NCBI RefSeq assembly: GCF_026642255.1
Contig: NZ_CP113264.1
Location: 2,728,001-2,792,000, forward strand
DNA: 64,000 nucleotides
Reading direction: 5' to 3'
Origin: Streptomonospora nanhaiensis
Lineage (GTDB): Bacteria > Actinomycetota > Actinomycetes > Streptosporangiales > Streptosporangiaceae
Below the pieces are notes generated by a model. That model had not been told where the DNA came from. It made no database searches and worked only from the letters and a program-made list of their open reading frames with translations. A program made the translations under genes and the position numbers. This document shows positions 8,083 through 18,307 of the stretch, piece by piece; position 1 is the stretch's first letter, and every line of letters begins with the position of its first letter.

Positions 8083-8850
8083 TCACATCCGCCAGGGGAG
8101 GTTGAGCCACGGGCTCGCCGGATCACCGGCCAGGACCTTGTGCGCCGCCACCGAGTCCGTGTAGTAGGGGCCGAACGAGCCCTCGTCGAAGGCCATCGCC
8201 CGCCCTAGCACGAAGCCCGCCGACATCTCCTGCCACGAGCCGTGGTGGCGCATCGACTGCGCACCCGCCCGCAGGATGTGCCCGTGCGCGGCCCGCTCGT
8301 CGGCGTACCCGGCGTTGACGCCCCACCGGGCGAGGTTGACCGCCCGGCCGAAGTCGTAGGCGCGCACGGTCCGCACCGGCACGCCCCGGGGGAGGACCCC
8401 GTCCTCGACCATGCGCTCCTCGTACTCCCAGATCCGGGCGGCCTCCAGGACCATCTCCTCGTAGACCCGGTGGGCGGCGCCGCGGGCCCGGCACCAGTGG
8501 GCGATCAGGTCCGGCCACACGCCCGCGTCGAAGGGGTGCCCGGGCGCGCGGGCCATCGCCCGGTTGCGCAGGTCCAGCAGGACCGTCACGTCCGAGGCGG
8601 GGCGGTGGTCGTCGGTCAGGCGGCGCAGCGCGCCGTCCCACCCGGCGGTGTCGGTGATGCCCCAGGAGTCCCGGAGCTTGGCCCGCTCGTCCTCGGCGTC
8701 GCAGCAGGAGCACGACGAGTGGACGGCGTTCCACACCCCGCCCCCCGCCGTCGGCATGTGCGCCCCGGAGGCGAAGGCGTGCGCCAGCGGCCCCTGGAAG
8801 AACCCCGCGGGGTCGCTCCGGAGCCTGGCCCGCTTGGAGAACAGTCCCAT
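8083..8850 (-). CDS. DUF1266 domain protein
   Basis: A 255-residue cytosolic protein of the DUF1266 (YbeU/YbeR-like) family. The C-terminal domain shows the usual WGVNAGYADERAAHGHILRA and GRAMAFDEGSFGPYYTDSV segments and ends with WLNLPWRM. A CSCC cluster (about residues 46-49) near the N-terminus could bind metal, but that is only a suggestion. The ATG at 8850 follows GAGGGG; an upstream extension is Arg/Pro-rich and unlikely to be translated. Function is unknown: enterobacterial relatives are uncharacterised, and actinomycetes carry several copies. It converges on the methyltransferase with a 34-bp gap. Confidence 0.85.
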   Translation of the reverse strand: MGLFSKRARLRSDPAGFFQGPLAHAFASGAHMPTAGGGVWNAVHSSCSCCDAEDERAKLRDSWGITDTAGWDGALRRLTDDHRPASDVTVLLDLRNRAMARAPGHPFDAGVWPDLIAHWCRARGAAHRVYEEMVLEAARIWEYEERMVEDGVLPRGVPVRTVRAYDFGRAVNLARWGVNAGYADERAAHGHILRAGAQSMRHHGSWQEMSAGFVLGRAMAFDEGSFGPYYTDSVAAHKVLAGDPASPWLNLPWRM

Positions 8851-9197
8851 GGCGCCCCTCCTCAGGGGTTCGGGAGGCGGCGGATCCCCTCCGCCTCGCG
8901 TCGGGCCCCGGCGGTGCTCCGCTCCGGGGCGGCGGAGCACCGGGGGGCCGCCGTCCGGGAGCGGGCGGAGTCCGGTGTCTCCTCCGGCTCCCGGGTCCTG
9001 CGGTTGTGCGCGTGGTCGGTCCAGCTGCTGCCCATGCCCCGGTTCCTTCCGTCGCGCGCCCGGAGACGGTGGGGCGCGCCGCGAGGTGTGACGCCTCCGT
9101 CGGGCCGCGGGTTCCGGATTTCTCCGATCGAGAGGAAGAGGAGTGGAAGGAGTGGTTTCCGTGCACTCCCGGTGTTCGCGGTGTGACGGAGAAGGTC
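8851..9197. other. Divergent intergenic region upstream of the GH1 gene
   Basis: About 350 bp between the DUF1266 start and the beta-glucosidase promoter. Open frames here are compositional and lack ribosome sites. Apart from the promoter/operator listed next, no conserved structure is seen. Confidence 0.5.
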
Positions 9198-9239
9198 TTG
9201 GTGCCAGGGGTCACATCACCTACGATGGGAGCGCTCCCA
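9198..9239 (+). promoter_or_regulatory. Sigma-70-type promoter with overlapping CebR operator
   Basis: A -35 TTGGTG (9198-9203), a 17-bp spacer and a -10 TACGAT (9221-9226) run straight into the perfect 14-bp palindrome TGGGAGCGCTCCCA (9226-9239). That palindrome is the published consensus for CebR, the LacI-family cellobiose/cellotriose sensor of Streptomyces. Overlap with the -10 and transcription start predicts repression until cello-oligosaccharide enters. The beta-glucosidase ATG lies 14 bp downstream of the palindrome. Confidence 0.88.
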
Positions 9240-9252
9240 GAAAGGACTCCCC

Positions 9253-10656
<1,404 letters not shown>

Positions 10657-10666
10657 GGGGCGGCTT

Positions 10667-10699
10667 CCGCCGCGCCCCGCGGACGGCGGGGCGCGGCGG
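10667..10699. terminator. Bidirectional terminator between convergent genes
   Basis: A perfect 14-bp stem (10667-10680 with 10686-10699) and five-base loop lie between the beta-glucosidase stop and the end of the convergent 75-residue gene. Confidence 0.8.
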
Positions 10700-10702
10700 T
10701 GC

Positions 10703-10930
10703 TCAGGCGTGCTGGCGCGCGACGCCGCCGAACGCCCCCACGACGGCGCCCAGGGCGAACATCGACGCCTCGTCCTCGTCCATGTGGACGATGCCGGCCG
10801 GAACGCGCACCCGGTAGGGCTTGGGCTCGGCGGGCAGGATCTCCAACCCGTCGATGATCCCCTGTCCCTCCAACATCAACAGGGCCTCTTCGACCCTTCC
10901 TGTACGGTCACCGCGGGACCATATGGACAT
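10703..10930 (-). CDS. Small conserved-looking hypothetical protein
   Basis: A 75-residue acidic protein beginning MSIWSRGDRTGRVEEALLML and ending VVGAFGGVARQHA. I recognise no domain. The C-terminal 25 residues are hydrophobic and Gly/Ala-rich (ASMFALGAVVGAFGGVA) and could be one weak membrane or packing helix. GAGGG is about eight bases before the ATG at 10930, and codon use is clearly coding. It is monocistronic, converging on the beta-glucosidase across a terminator. Confidence 0.6.
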   Translation of the reverse strand: MSIWSRGDRTGRVEEALLMLEGQGIIDGLEILPAEPKPYRVRVPAGIVHMDEDEASMFALGAVVGAFGGVARQHA

Positions 10931-11492
10931 GCGTCAACCCTCACTACGGCCGGGGCCGGGTACAACCGAGCGGGAACGGCGCCACTGGGGCAGGGCGGTC
11001 CACTGTTTCCCGGGCCGGGTACCCAGCCCTGTCACGCTCCGGGGTCCGTTCCGGTGTGCGCGGGGAGCAATCCCAGTGATACCACCGGCGCGGCGGGGTG
11101 GGGGCGGCATCGGAGGCACGGCGCACTGGCCGGAACCGGCCATGCCCCGGGGGGGTGGCCGGATCCCTGTTCCGGCGTGCGGCGGCACCGGTCGGTGGGG
11201 GCGGTCGTCCCGTCCCCCCGCGCGTACCGGTGGGTCGCCGCCCGGACGGGGCGGGGGAGGAGGCCGGGACCGGGTCGCCGCACGGGCTCGGGGGAGGCGG
11301 CGCGCCGCCGGGGTGGGCATCATGGCTCCTCGGGGTCGTTCCGGGCGAGCCTAGGGACGCTTCCGCCGACCCGCCCGGCGAACGCCGAAACCGGTCACCA
11401 ATGCCCGGAAAGTCCTGCGCCACAGGCGTTCCGGACCCGGCGTCACCGCCTGTGGCTCCGCGCCGGAACGCTCGACGGCGGACGCCCGGGGG
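10931..11492. other. Non-coding stretch, no gene supported
   Basis: About 560 bp, extremely GC-rich. Open frames exist on both strands but are Pro/Arg/Gly-rich translations with no ribosome sites or recognisable domains. It must contain the promoter of the 75-residue gene; I see no clear -10/-35. Confidence 0.45.
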
Positions 11493-12101
11493 TCAGGGGC
11501 GGGCCGGGCCGAAAGCCCTGAGGGTCGCGTCGACGAGCGCGTCGGCGTACGCGGGGGTCAGTGGGCCGCCGCGGTGCAGCCACCGCTGGAAGAGGGGGGC
11601 GTAGAGCACCTCCAGGACCAGGTCGAGGTCGGCGTCGGGATCGAGCTGGCCGGCCTCCTGGGCGCTGCGCAGACGCGCCTTCTTCGCCTCGTCCAGCGGG
11701 CGGGCCAGTTTCTCGCGGTACTCGGCCGCCAGCTCGGCGTCGTTGGCGATCTCGGTGTTGAGGGCGCGGAGCAGCCTGTCGAAGGACGGGTCGGCGAACT
11801 CCTCCGCCGTGGCCCGCATGACGAGCTTGAGGTCGGACTCCAGGTCGCCCGTGTCCGGCAGTGCGACGGACTGTCCGTCCGCGCCCTCGCTCAGGGCCAG
11901 GACGGCGGCGAAGACGACCGCGCTCCTGGACGGCCACCGCCGGTAGATCGTCTGCTTCCCGACGCCGGCGCGGGCGGCGATGGCCTCGACCGTGACCTTG
12001 TCGTAGGCCTGCTCCGCCACCAGGGAGCGGGCGGCCGAGAGGATCGCCTGCCGGGACCGTTCCTTGCGCCGGGAGTGGTCCGGCCCCTTCGCGTTGGACA
12101 T
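11493..12101 (-). CDS. TetR-family transcriptional repressor
   Basis: A 202-residue TetR/AcrR regulator. The N-terminal HTH covers residues 14-60 with VTVEAIAARAGVGKQTIYRR, the canonical recognition helix. The C-terminal ligand domain is all-alpha. It diverges from an SDR gene; the shared 113-bp gap carries two copies of GAAACGAGACG, the downstream one completing an inverted repeat. The repressor therefore very likely controls itself and the SDR, as is common for TetR/oxidoreductase pairs. The inducer is unknown, but the SDR substrate is the obvious candidate. Confidence 0.92.
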   Translation of the reverse strand: MSNAKGPDHSRRKERSRQAILSAARSLVAEQAYDKVTVEAIAARAGVGKQTIYRRWPSRSAVVFAAVLALSEGADGQSVALPDTGDLESDLKLVMRATAEEFADPSFDRLLRALNTEIANDAELAAEYREKLARPLDEAKKARLRSAQEAGQLDPDADLDLVLEVLYAPLFQRWLHRGGPLTPAYADALVDATLRAFGPARP

Positions 12102-12122
12102 GCGTCCAGCCTATCCGCAAAA

Positions 12123-12195
12123 GAAACGAGACGGGCCGTATTGCTAGGTTGGGTGGAGTGTCCTACACTCGCAGGAAACGAGACGAACCGTTTCC
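12123..12195. promoter_or_regulatory. TetR operator region between tetR and SDR
   Basis: The inverted repeat GGAAACG (12174-12180) / CGTTTCC (12189-12195) has an 8-bp centre. A second copy of the half-site GAAACGAGACG lies at 12123-12133 near the TetR start. One site per promoter fits divergent autoregulation. This is seen in sequence; binding is inferred. Confidence 0.7.
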
Positions 12196-12214
12196 TTTGT
12201 GAGAAAGAGGTGTC

Positions 12215-13036
12215 ATGGCGGACGCACGAGTCTGGCTCATCACCGGGGCATCCCGCGGCCTGGGAAGAGCCTTCGCCGAGGCTGCCCTGGCAGGCGGCGA
12301 CCGGGTGGTGGCCGCCGCCCGCGACGTCGGGCCCCTGGAGGAGCTGGCCGGGAAGTACCCCGAGCGCCTGGTCCCGCTCGCGTTGGACGTCGCCGACCGC
12401 CGAGGCGTGTTCGAGGGGGTGGAGCGGGCGGCGGCCGCGTTCGGCGGGCTGGACGTGGTCGTCAACAACGCCGGCGCCATGCTCTACGGCATGGTGGAGG
12501 AGGCCACGGAGGAGCAGATCCGGGCGCACATGGACGTGAACTTCTTCGGCGCCGTGTGGGTGGCCCAGGCGGTCCTGCCGCACCTGCGTGCCCGGGGCGG
12601 GGGACGGCTCCTGCAGGTCACCTCGATGGGCAGCGGCGGCGGCATGGCCACCGTCGGCCTCTACGGCGCGGGCAAGGCCGCCCTGGACTCGGTCAGCGAG
12701 GCGCTGGCGATGGAGGTCGAGGGGTTCGGCGTCAAGGTCACCGTCGTGCAGATGGGCGGCTACGAGACCGGCCTGTTCACCGCCGGCACCACGGCCACGG
12801 AACCCTTGGCGCGGTACCGACCCCTGCGCACCGAGATGGAGGCGATGTGGGGCGACGCCGTCGCTCCGGGACCGGACACCGCCGCTCCGACCGTCATGGA
12901 GCTGGTCGCACTGCCGGACCCGCCCCGGAGGCTCATCGTCGGCAGCCAGTCCTTCGACCACGTCCTTCAGATGGACCGGGAGCGAACGGAACTGTACCGG
13001 TCCTGGGAGCACCTCAGCCGGACGGCCCCGGGCTGA
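12215..13036 (+). CDS. SDR-family NAD(P)-dependent oxidoreductase
   Basis: A 273-residue classical short-chain dehydrogenase. The cofactor loop is TGASRGLG (10-17), NNAG is at 84-87, the catalytic Ser lies in VTSMGSGGG, and the Y150xxxK154 pair is in GLYGAGK. An acidic residue after beta-2 is lacking (AAARDVGP), which favours NADP(H). ATG at 12215 follows AAAGAGG. It is the only gene downstream of the TetR operator and is probably induced by its own substrate or a toxic carbonyl compound; the substrate is not deducible. Confidence 0.92.
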   Translation: MADARVWLITGASRGLGRAFAEAALAGGDRVVAAARDVGPLEELAGKYPERLVPLALDVADRRGVFEGVERAAAAFGGLDVVVNNAGAMLYGMVEEATEEQIRAHMDVNFFGAVWVAQAVLPHLRARGGGRLLQVTSMGSGGGMATVGLYGAGKAALDSVSEALAMEVEGFGVKVTVVQMGGYETGLFTAGTTATEPLARYRPLRTEMEAMWGDAVAPGPDTAAPTVMELVALPDPPRRLIVGSQSFDHVLQMDRERTELYRSWEHLSRTAPG

Positions 13037-13094
13037 CCGCGTCCCGCGTCGCCTCCGGGGGCGCATCACACGGCGGTCGGGCGGTCGGGGCCGT

Positions 13095-13110
13095 CCCCGC
13101 GTGCGCGGGG
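13095..13110. terminator. Possible terminator hairpin between convergent SDR and LysR genes
   Basis: CCCCGCG and CGCGGGG (13095-13101 and 13104-13110) form a short perfect stem with a two-base loop in the 151-bp convergent gap. Confidence 0.35.
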
Positions 13111-13187
13111 GGCAGACCGGTGTCCCGCCTGGTTCTTCGGAGCCCCGGCACGTATCGGCTGCGGCGGAGCCGGTTCCGCGCCGGGGA

Positions 13188-14096
13188 TCAGACGATGATC
13201 TCCCGGCAGACGTCGACGAAGGCCTGCACCCGCCGCACCGGTCTGCGGTCGGTCGGCTCGATGACCTCGATCCCGAGCCCCCCGGACTCGATGTCGAGCT
13301 CCCTGGTCACATAGGGCAGGTCCTCGTAACTGCGTTCGAGCGCGGTGCGCTGGGTGAGCAGCGCGCAGCCCAGCCCGCGGGCCACCAGGGCGCGGACCAT
13401 CTCGAAGCTCGCGGTACGGAAGCGCACGTTCGGGACCAGGCCGGCTTTGGCGAACAGGCCGAGGAAGTAGTCGCCCGCGGGCGGCAGGTCGAACAGGATC
13501 AGCGGTTCCGAGGCCAGGGCGGCAAGGCTCAGCGGGCCCTCCGTGTCCCATGCCCTGTCCGCGGGGACGAGCGCGTAGGGCGGGTCCGACCGGAGCGTCT
13601 GCGCTGTCACCCCGCTCATGGCGCGTACGGAGTCGAGCTCGTAGTGGTAGGTGATCGCGAGGTCGATCCGGGTGTTGAGCAGGTCGTCCAACAGCGTCCC
13701 GTGTGCCGCCTCGACGAAGGAGAGCCGCACCTGCGGGTGCCGCCGCGAGAACTCGGCGATCACCTTCGGCAGGAGGATCGGCGCGATCGTCGCGTAGCAG
13801 CCGACGGTGAGGTCCCCCTCGACCTCCTCCCGCTCCCGGCTGGCCGTCTCCCGGAGCTGTTCGAGGTTGGCCCGCACGTTGTCGGCCACGGCCAGGGCGC
13901 GCTGCCCCGACGCCGTGAGGAGCATCCCCTTCGGAGAACGGACGAAGAGGGTGACTCCCAGCGCCGACTCCAGGTCGGTCAACGCCGTCGACACCGTCGA
14001 CTGCGACACGAACAGTTCCCGCGCCGCCGCCGTCACCGAGCCGAGCCTGGCGATGGCCCTCAGGTACTCCAGCTGCCGCAGGCTCACGTCACCCAC
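13188..14096 (-). CDS. LysR-family regulator of the downstream catabolic operon
   Basis: A 302-residue LysR protein. The HTH is at residues 1-60 (QLEYLRAIARLGSVTAAARE and LFVSQSTVSTALTDLESALG) and a full substrate-binding domain follows (about 90-290). It is divergent from the MHS transporter and its six-gene catabolic operon. The gap contains a textbook T-N11-A LysR box, GGATCT-N11-AGATCC (14147-14169). It most likely activates the operon in response to its substrate or an intermediate and represses its own gene; the inducer is unknown. Confidence 0.92.
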   Translation of the reverse strand: MGDVSLRQLEYLRAIARLGSVTAAARELFVSQSTVSTALTDLESALGVTLFVRSPKGMLLTASGQRALAVADNVRANLEQLRETASREREEVEGDLTVGCYATIAPILLPKVIAEFSRRHPQVRLSFVEAAHGTLLDDLLNTRIDLAITYHYELDSVRAMSGVTAQTLRSDPPYALVPADRAWDTEGPLSLAALASEPLILFDLPPAGDYFLGLFAKAGLVPNVRFRTASFEMVRALVARGLGCALLTQRTALERSYEDLPYVTRELDIESGGLGIEVIEPTDRRPVRRVQAFVDVCREIIV

Positions 14097-14146
14097 CGGT
14101 TCGACCCTCCTGCCGGAGCCATCGGTTTTTCCGAAGGCGTTCTTTG

Positions 14147-14187
14147 GATCTATGTGTTTTACAGATCCTATCTTCCGCCTGGATAGT
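14147..14187. promoter_or_regulatory. LysR binding region (T-N11-A box plus second site)
   Basis: GGATCT (14147-14152), 11 bp, then AGATCC (14164-14169) is the LysR T-N11-A palindrome, 51 bp upstream of the regulator start. An adjacent CTATC/GATAG inverted pair (14169-14173, 14183-14187) could be the activation site next to the operon promoter. This is the most AT-rich stretch of the locus. Confidence 0.75.
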
Positions 14188-14379
14188 GGTGACCCATGAC
14201 ACAGGCAGGTCGGATGCCGACAACACCGGGGGCTCTACCGCGCCCCCGCAAGGCGCTCGACTCCACACTCCCGCGAACGAGCGACCTCCTGATCATTCAC
14301 CAGAGCGTTCCGGCGCGCTGGGGGCCACCGGCGCCTCCGGGGCCTCGGCGCGTGCGAGGACACGATCCCAGGAGGAGAA

Positions 14380-15696
14380 ATGACGAGTGAGATCTCGGAG
14401 CAGGTAGACAAGAAGGACCTGCGGCGGAGTGTGTTCGCCGGAGCGGTGGGCGTCTTCGTCCACTGGTTCGACTGGGCCGTCTACGCGTACCTGGCCACCA
14501 CCATGGCGCAGGTGTTCTTCCCCGAACAGGACGGCACCGCCGGCCTGCTCTCGGTCTTCGCGGTCTTCGCCGTCGCGTTCTTCGTGCGTCCGCTCGGCTC
14601 GGTGCTCTTCGGCCACCTCGGTGACCGGTTCGGCCGCAAGACCACACTGTCGATCGTCATCATCTCCATGGCGGCGGGCACGCTCATGCTCGGGCTGCTG
14701 CCCAGCTACGAGTCCGTCGGCATCCTCGCGCCGATCCTGCTCGTGGTCGCCCGCATCATCCAGGGGCTCGCCGCGGGCGGGGAGTTCGGCTCCGCCGCGG
14801 CCTTCCTCGCCGAGTTCTCGCCGCCCAAGCGCCGTGGATTCGGGTGCTCGTGGATCGAGTTCGGCTCGGTCGGCGGGTTCCTGTGCGCGTCGATCGCCGT
14901 CTGGGCCCTGCACGCGGCCTTCCCGGCGGAGGTCGTCCTCGACTGGGCCTGGCGGATCCCCTTCCTGCTGACGGTGCCCATGGCCGCGGTCGGCCTCTAC
15001 ATCCGCCTGCGTATCGAGGACACGCCCGAGTACCGCGCCCTCGAGGACATGAACAACGTCCCCAGCCAGCCGGTCGTCGAGGTGTTCCGCTCCAACGGCA
15101 GGCAGTTCCTCCAGACGGTCGGCATCGAGACCTTCATGAACTCGACCTTCTACATCGTCCTCGTGTACCTGATCACCTACCAGGAGGAGATCGTCGGGGT
15201 GCCCGCCGACCGGGCGGCCCTGCTCTCCGCGGCGGCCTCGGTCGTCGCCATGGGGATCATCCCGCTGTCGGGCAGGATGTCCGACCGCGTGGGCCGCAAG
15301 CCGGTGCTCTACACCGCCGCCGCCCTGCTGATCGTCGCCGCCGTGCCGTTGTTCCTGCTGATGCAGGTGAACACGTCCTGGGCGGCGTTCGCCGCGACCT
15401 TCGGCCTGGCCGCGATCCTGGCGATCATCCTGGGCACACACGCGTCCACGGTGGCGGAGCTCTTCCCGACACGGACCCGGCAGAGCGGCCTGTCGATGGC
15501 CTACAGCGTCGCGGGGGCCTTCTTCGCCGGAACCCTGCCGTACCTGATGACCTGGCTGATCTCGCTCACCGGAAGCACCATGGTCCCGGCGTTCACCATG
15601 ATCGTGATCGGCGTCATCGGCGCGGTCACACTGCGCACCATGCCCGAGACCAGCGGTTCCGACCTGCTGCACGAGAGCGACCGGGCCCCGCGCTGA
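14380..15696 (+). CDS. MHS-family MFS transporter (metabolite:H+ symporter)
   Basis: A 438-residue, 12-helix protein. The MFS signature after helix 2 is GHLGDRFGRKTTLSIV and its repeat in the second half is GRMSDRVGRKPVL. The N-terminal FVHWFDWAVYAYLATTMAQV and AAGGEFGSAAAFLAEFSPPK are typical of the metabolite/H+ symporter group (KgtP, ShiA, ProP relatives), which import organic acids, aromatic acids or betaines. GGAGGAG precedes the ATG. As first gene of the operon it presumably imports the substrate handled by the monooxygenase, RidA, amidohydrolase and aspartase; a carboxylate such as an N-substituted amino acid would fit. Confidence 0.92.
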   Translation: MTSEISEQVDKKDLRRSVFAGAVGVFVHWFDWAVYAYLATTMAQVFFPEQDGTAGLLSVFAVFAVAFFVRPLGSVLFGHLGDRFGRKTTLSIVIISMAAGTLMLGLLPSYESVGILAPILLVVARIIQGLAAGGEFGSAAAFLAEFSPPKRRGFGCSWIEFGSVGGFLCASIAVWALHAAFPAEVVLDWAWRIPFLLTVPMAAVGLYIRLRIEDTPEYRALEDMNNVPSQPVVEVFRSNGRQFLQTVGIETFMNSTFYIVLVYLITYQEEIVGVPADRAALLSAAASVVAMGIIPLSGRMSDRVGRKPVLYTAAALLIVAAVPLFLLMQVNTSWAAFAATFGLAAILAIILGTHASTVAELFPTRTRQSGLSMAYSVAGAFFAGTLPYLMTWLISLTGSTMVPAFTMIVIGVIGAVTLRTMPETSGSDLLHESDRAPR

Positions 15697-15922
15697 GCAG
15701 TACGCGGGCCGGGGGCCGTCCGTGTGCGCTCCGCGCCCGGCCGGCGCCCCGGCCCGCCCGAGAACAGATCCATCCGCCCGGCGGACGGGCCCGTGGAGCG
15801 GCCCGGCCCGGCGGACTCCGCGGACACCGCCCCGGAGAGCCGGCCGGGTCCACGGAGAAAGCACGCAGAGCGCGTCCGCCGCCGCGGAACCACACGCGTT
15901 GACCGAACCCTGGAGGTTTCGC

Positions 15923-17212
15923 ATGTCAGTCCAAGAGATCGAGGTCGTCGTCGTCGGAGGGGGGCAGGCCGGGATCGCGGTGAGTGAGCACCTCGGCGAA
16001 CGCAAGGTGCCGCACGTCGTCCTGGAGAGGAACCGCGTCGCCGAGCGCTGGCGCTCGGAGCGGTGGGACTCGCTGGTCACCAACGGGCCCGTCTGGCACG
16101 ACCGCTTCCCCGGGCTGGAGTTCACCGGCCTCGGCCCGGAGGACTTCGCCTCCAAGGAGCAGGTGGCCGACTACCTGGCCGCCTACGCGGAGAAGATCGG
16201 TGCGCCGATCCGCTGCGGTGTCGAGGTGACGTCCGTGCGCAGGCACACCGGCCGCAGGGGATTCCGGGTCCGGACCTCGGACGGGGACTTCGACGCCCGC
16301 TACGTGGTGGCCGCCACCGGCCCCTTCCAGCGCCCGGCCGTCCCGCCGATCATCCCCGAGGAGGCGGGCCTGGTCCAGATCCACTCCAGCGCCTACCGCA
16401 ACCCCGCCCAACTGCCCGAGGGCGCCGTGCTCGTGGTCGGATCGGGCTCCTCGGGGGTCCAGATCGCCGACGAGCTCCGTGCCGCCGGCCGACGGGTCCA
16501 CCTCTCCGTCGGACCGCACGACCGCCCCCCGCGCAGGTACCGCGGACACGACTTCGTCTGGTGGCTGGGTGTGCTCGGCAAGTGGGAGGCGTCCTCCCCT
16601 CCGCAGGGCGCCGAACACGTCACGATCGCGGTCAGCGGCGCGCACGGCGGCCGAACCGTGGACTTCCGGACGCTGGCCGACCGCGGCATCACCCTGGTCG
16701 GCCGGACCGAGTCCTTCGACGCCGGGACCCTCCGCTTCGCGCCCGACCTGCGGGACAACATCGCGCGGGGCGACGCCAACTACCTGTCCCTGCTGGACGA
16801 GGCCGACGCCTACGTCGAGCGCAACGGCCTCGACCTCCCCGAGGAGCCGGAGGCCAGGATCCTGGGCGATGACCCGGAGTCGGTGACCGATCCCGTCCTC
16901 GAACTCGACCTCGCCGCCGCCGGGATCACGTCCGTCCTGTGGGCCACCGGCTTCACCGCCGACTACGGCTGGCTGCAGGTGGACGCCTTCGACGCGGACG
17001 GCAGACCCAGGCACCAGCGCGGGGTCTCCTCCGAGCCCGGCGTGTACTTCATGGGGCTTCCGTGGCAGTCCCGCCGCGGCTCCAGCTTCCTCTGGGGGGC
17101 CTGGCACGACGCGAAGTACGTCGCCGACCAGATCTCGATCCAGCGCGGCTACATGGAACACAACGACTCGAACCCGCGCCCGTCCCACACCCGAGCCCGC
17201 ATCCAGGAGTGA
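15923..17212 (+). CDS. Flavin-containing monooxygenase-like NAD(P)/FAD oxidoreductase
   Basis: A 429-residue protein of the FMO/CzcO-like group. The FAD-binding GGGQAG is at 12-17 and an NADPH-binding VVGSGSSGVQIADEL at about 171-185. The C-terminal ATGFTADYGWLQ segment is the second FAD motif. No Baeyer-Villiger fingerprint is obvious, so N- or C-hydroxylation is more likely. ATG at 15923 follows TGGAGG. It starts 226 bp after the MHS gene and is followed at 7 bp by ridA. Paired with RidA, an oxidation that yields an unstable imine or enamine is a reasonable inference. Confidence 0.88.
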   Translation: MSVQEIEVVVVGGGQAGIAVSEHLGERKVPHVVLERNRVAERWRSERWDSLVTNGPVWHDRFPGLEFTGLGPEDFASKEQVADYLAAYAEKIGAPIRCGVEVTSVRRHTGRRGFRVRTSDGDFDARYVVAATGPFQRPAVPPIIPEEAGLVQIHSSAYRNPAQLPEGAVLVVGSGSSGVQIADELRAAGRRVHLSVGPHDRPPRRYRGHDFVWWLGVLGKWEASSPPQGAEHVTIAVSGAHGGRTVDFRTLADRGITLVGRTESFDAGTLRFAPDLRDNIARGDANYLSLLDEADAYVERNGLDLPEEPEARILGDDPESVTDPVLELDLAAAGITSVLWATGFTADYGWLQVDAFDADGRPRHQRGVSSEPGVYFMGLPWQSRRGSSFLWGAWHDAKYVADQISIQRGYMEHNDSNPRPSHTRARIQE

Positions 17213-17219
17213 CCACACC

Positions 17220-17642
17220 ATGACCACGCACAAGCGCATCCGCCCGTTCAACACCAAGGACACCTACCCCGAGCAGAACCTCGACAACGACCTGTGCCAG
17301 GCGGTGGTGGCCGGCGGCGTCGTCTACCTGCGCGGCCAGATCGGCCAGGACCTGGACACCCGGGAATCCGTGGGCATCGGCGACGTCCGCGCGCAGACCG
17401 AGAAGGCCATGGCCAACATCGACCTGCTCCTCAAGGAGGCCGGGAGCGACCTCCGGGACATCGTCAAGGTGACGATCTACCTCGTCGACCCGCGCTACCG
17501 CGAGGAGGTCTACCGCGAGATCGGGCGCTGGCTCAAGGGCGTCCACCCGGTCTCCACCGGCATCGTCGTCCAGGCCCTGGCCCGTCCGGAGTGGCTCGTG
17601 GAGATCGACGCGACGGCCGTGATCTCGGGAGGCGGGGAATGA
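17220..17642 (+). CDS. ridA: RidA-family (YjgF/UK114) imine deaminase
   Basis: A 140-residue RidA-family protein; these trimers hydrolyse reactive 2-imino/enamino acids to keto acids and ammonia. The core LCQAVVAGGVVYLRGQIGQD, the QTEKAMANIDLLLKEAGSDL helix and DIVKVTIYLVDPRYREEVY are family hallmarks. The canonical Arg105 equivalent is not clearly conserved (near ALARPEWLVEIDATAVI), so it may be a RutC-like or specialised subgroup. It lies 7 bp after the monooxygenase and overlaps the DUF1028 start by 4 bp (ATGA), firmly placing it in the pathway. Confidence 0.92.
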   Translation: MTTHKRIRPFNTKDTYPEQNLDNDLCQAVVAGGVVYLRGQIGQDLDTRESVGIGDVRAQTEKAMANIDLLLKEAGSDLRDIVKVTIYLVDPRYREEVYREIGRWLKGVHPVSTGIVVQALARPEWLVEIDATAVISGGGE

Positions 17643-18307
17643 CCTTCTCCATCGCCGCCCACCAGGACGGCCGGTTCGGCATCGCCGCCGCCTCGTCCTC
17701 CCCCGCGGTCGCGGCACGGGTCGTGCACCTGCGCGACTCCGTCGGCGCTGTCGCCTCACAGAACATCACCGACCCGCGGCTGGGAACGGCGCTGCTGGAC
17801 GGGCTCGCCGCGGGCGCGGGCCCCCGGGAAGCGCTCGACGCCGTCGTCGACGGCGAGCCGGACATCGACTACCGGCAGCTCACCGTGGTGGACGCCTCCG
17901 GGGCGGCGGCGACCTACAGCGGCGCGCTCACCCTCGGCGTCCACGGGGAGGCCACCGGACCGCACTGCGCGGCCGCGGGGAACATGCTCTCCCGACCCGG
18001 TGTCCCCGAGGCCATGTGCGAGGCCTTCGGCTCCGCCGGGGGAGAGCTGGAGGAGCGTCTCCTCGCCGCGCTCGCGGCCGGGCTGGCCGCCGGCGGCGAG
18101 GCGGGACCGGTGTACTCCGCGGGCCTGTCCACCGTGTCCGCGAACGGCTGGCGCGACACGGACCTGCGCGTCGACTGGCAGGAGGACCCGATCGAGGCGC
18201 TGCGGGGGCTGCTCGGGGTCTGGCTCCCGCAGCGCGACGACTACGTCCGGCGCGGCCTGGAACCGGCGGCCTCGCCCGGATACGGGGTGCCCGGCGATGA
18301 CCGTTGA
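17639..18307 (+). CDS. DUF1028 (Ntn-hydrolase-like) protein
   Basis: A 222-residue DUF1028 member. The N-terminal MTFSIAAHQDGRFGIAAASS has the Thr that becomes the nucleophile in Ntn folds, followed by DSVGAVASQNITDPRLGTAL, the family core. DUF1028 proteins are predicted amide hydrolases seen with RidA and M20 enzymes in catabolic clusters; no activity is well established. Start ATGA overlaps the ridA stop, and the downstream M20 gene overlaps this one by 11 bp. Both overlaps imply coupled, stoichiometric expression. Confidence 0.88.
   Translation: MTFSIAAHQDGRFGIAAASSSPAVAARVVHLRDSVGAVASQNITDPRLGTALLDGLAAGAGPREALDAVVDGEPDIDYRQLTVVDASGAAATYSGALTLGVHGEATGPHCAAAGNMLSRPGVPEAMCEAFGSAGGELEERLLAALAAGLAAGGEAGPVYSAGLSTVSANGWRDTDLRVDWQEDPIEALRGLLGVWLPQRDDYVRRGLEPAASPGYGVPGDDR

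Noticed and set aside
5805-8126. Long minus-strand frame opposite corA and the methyltransferase
   Set aside because: Antisense shadow; corA and the methyltransferase have clear motifs on the plus strand.
13095-13110. CCCCGCG/CGCGGGG considered as a CRISPR repeat unit
   Set aside because: One isolated copy with no regularly spaced repeats; no CRISPR array or cas gene exists in the window.
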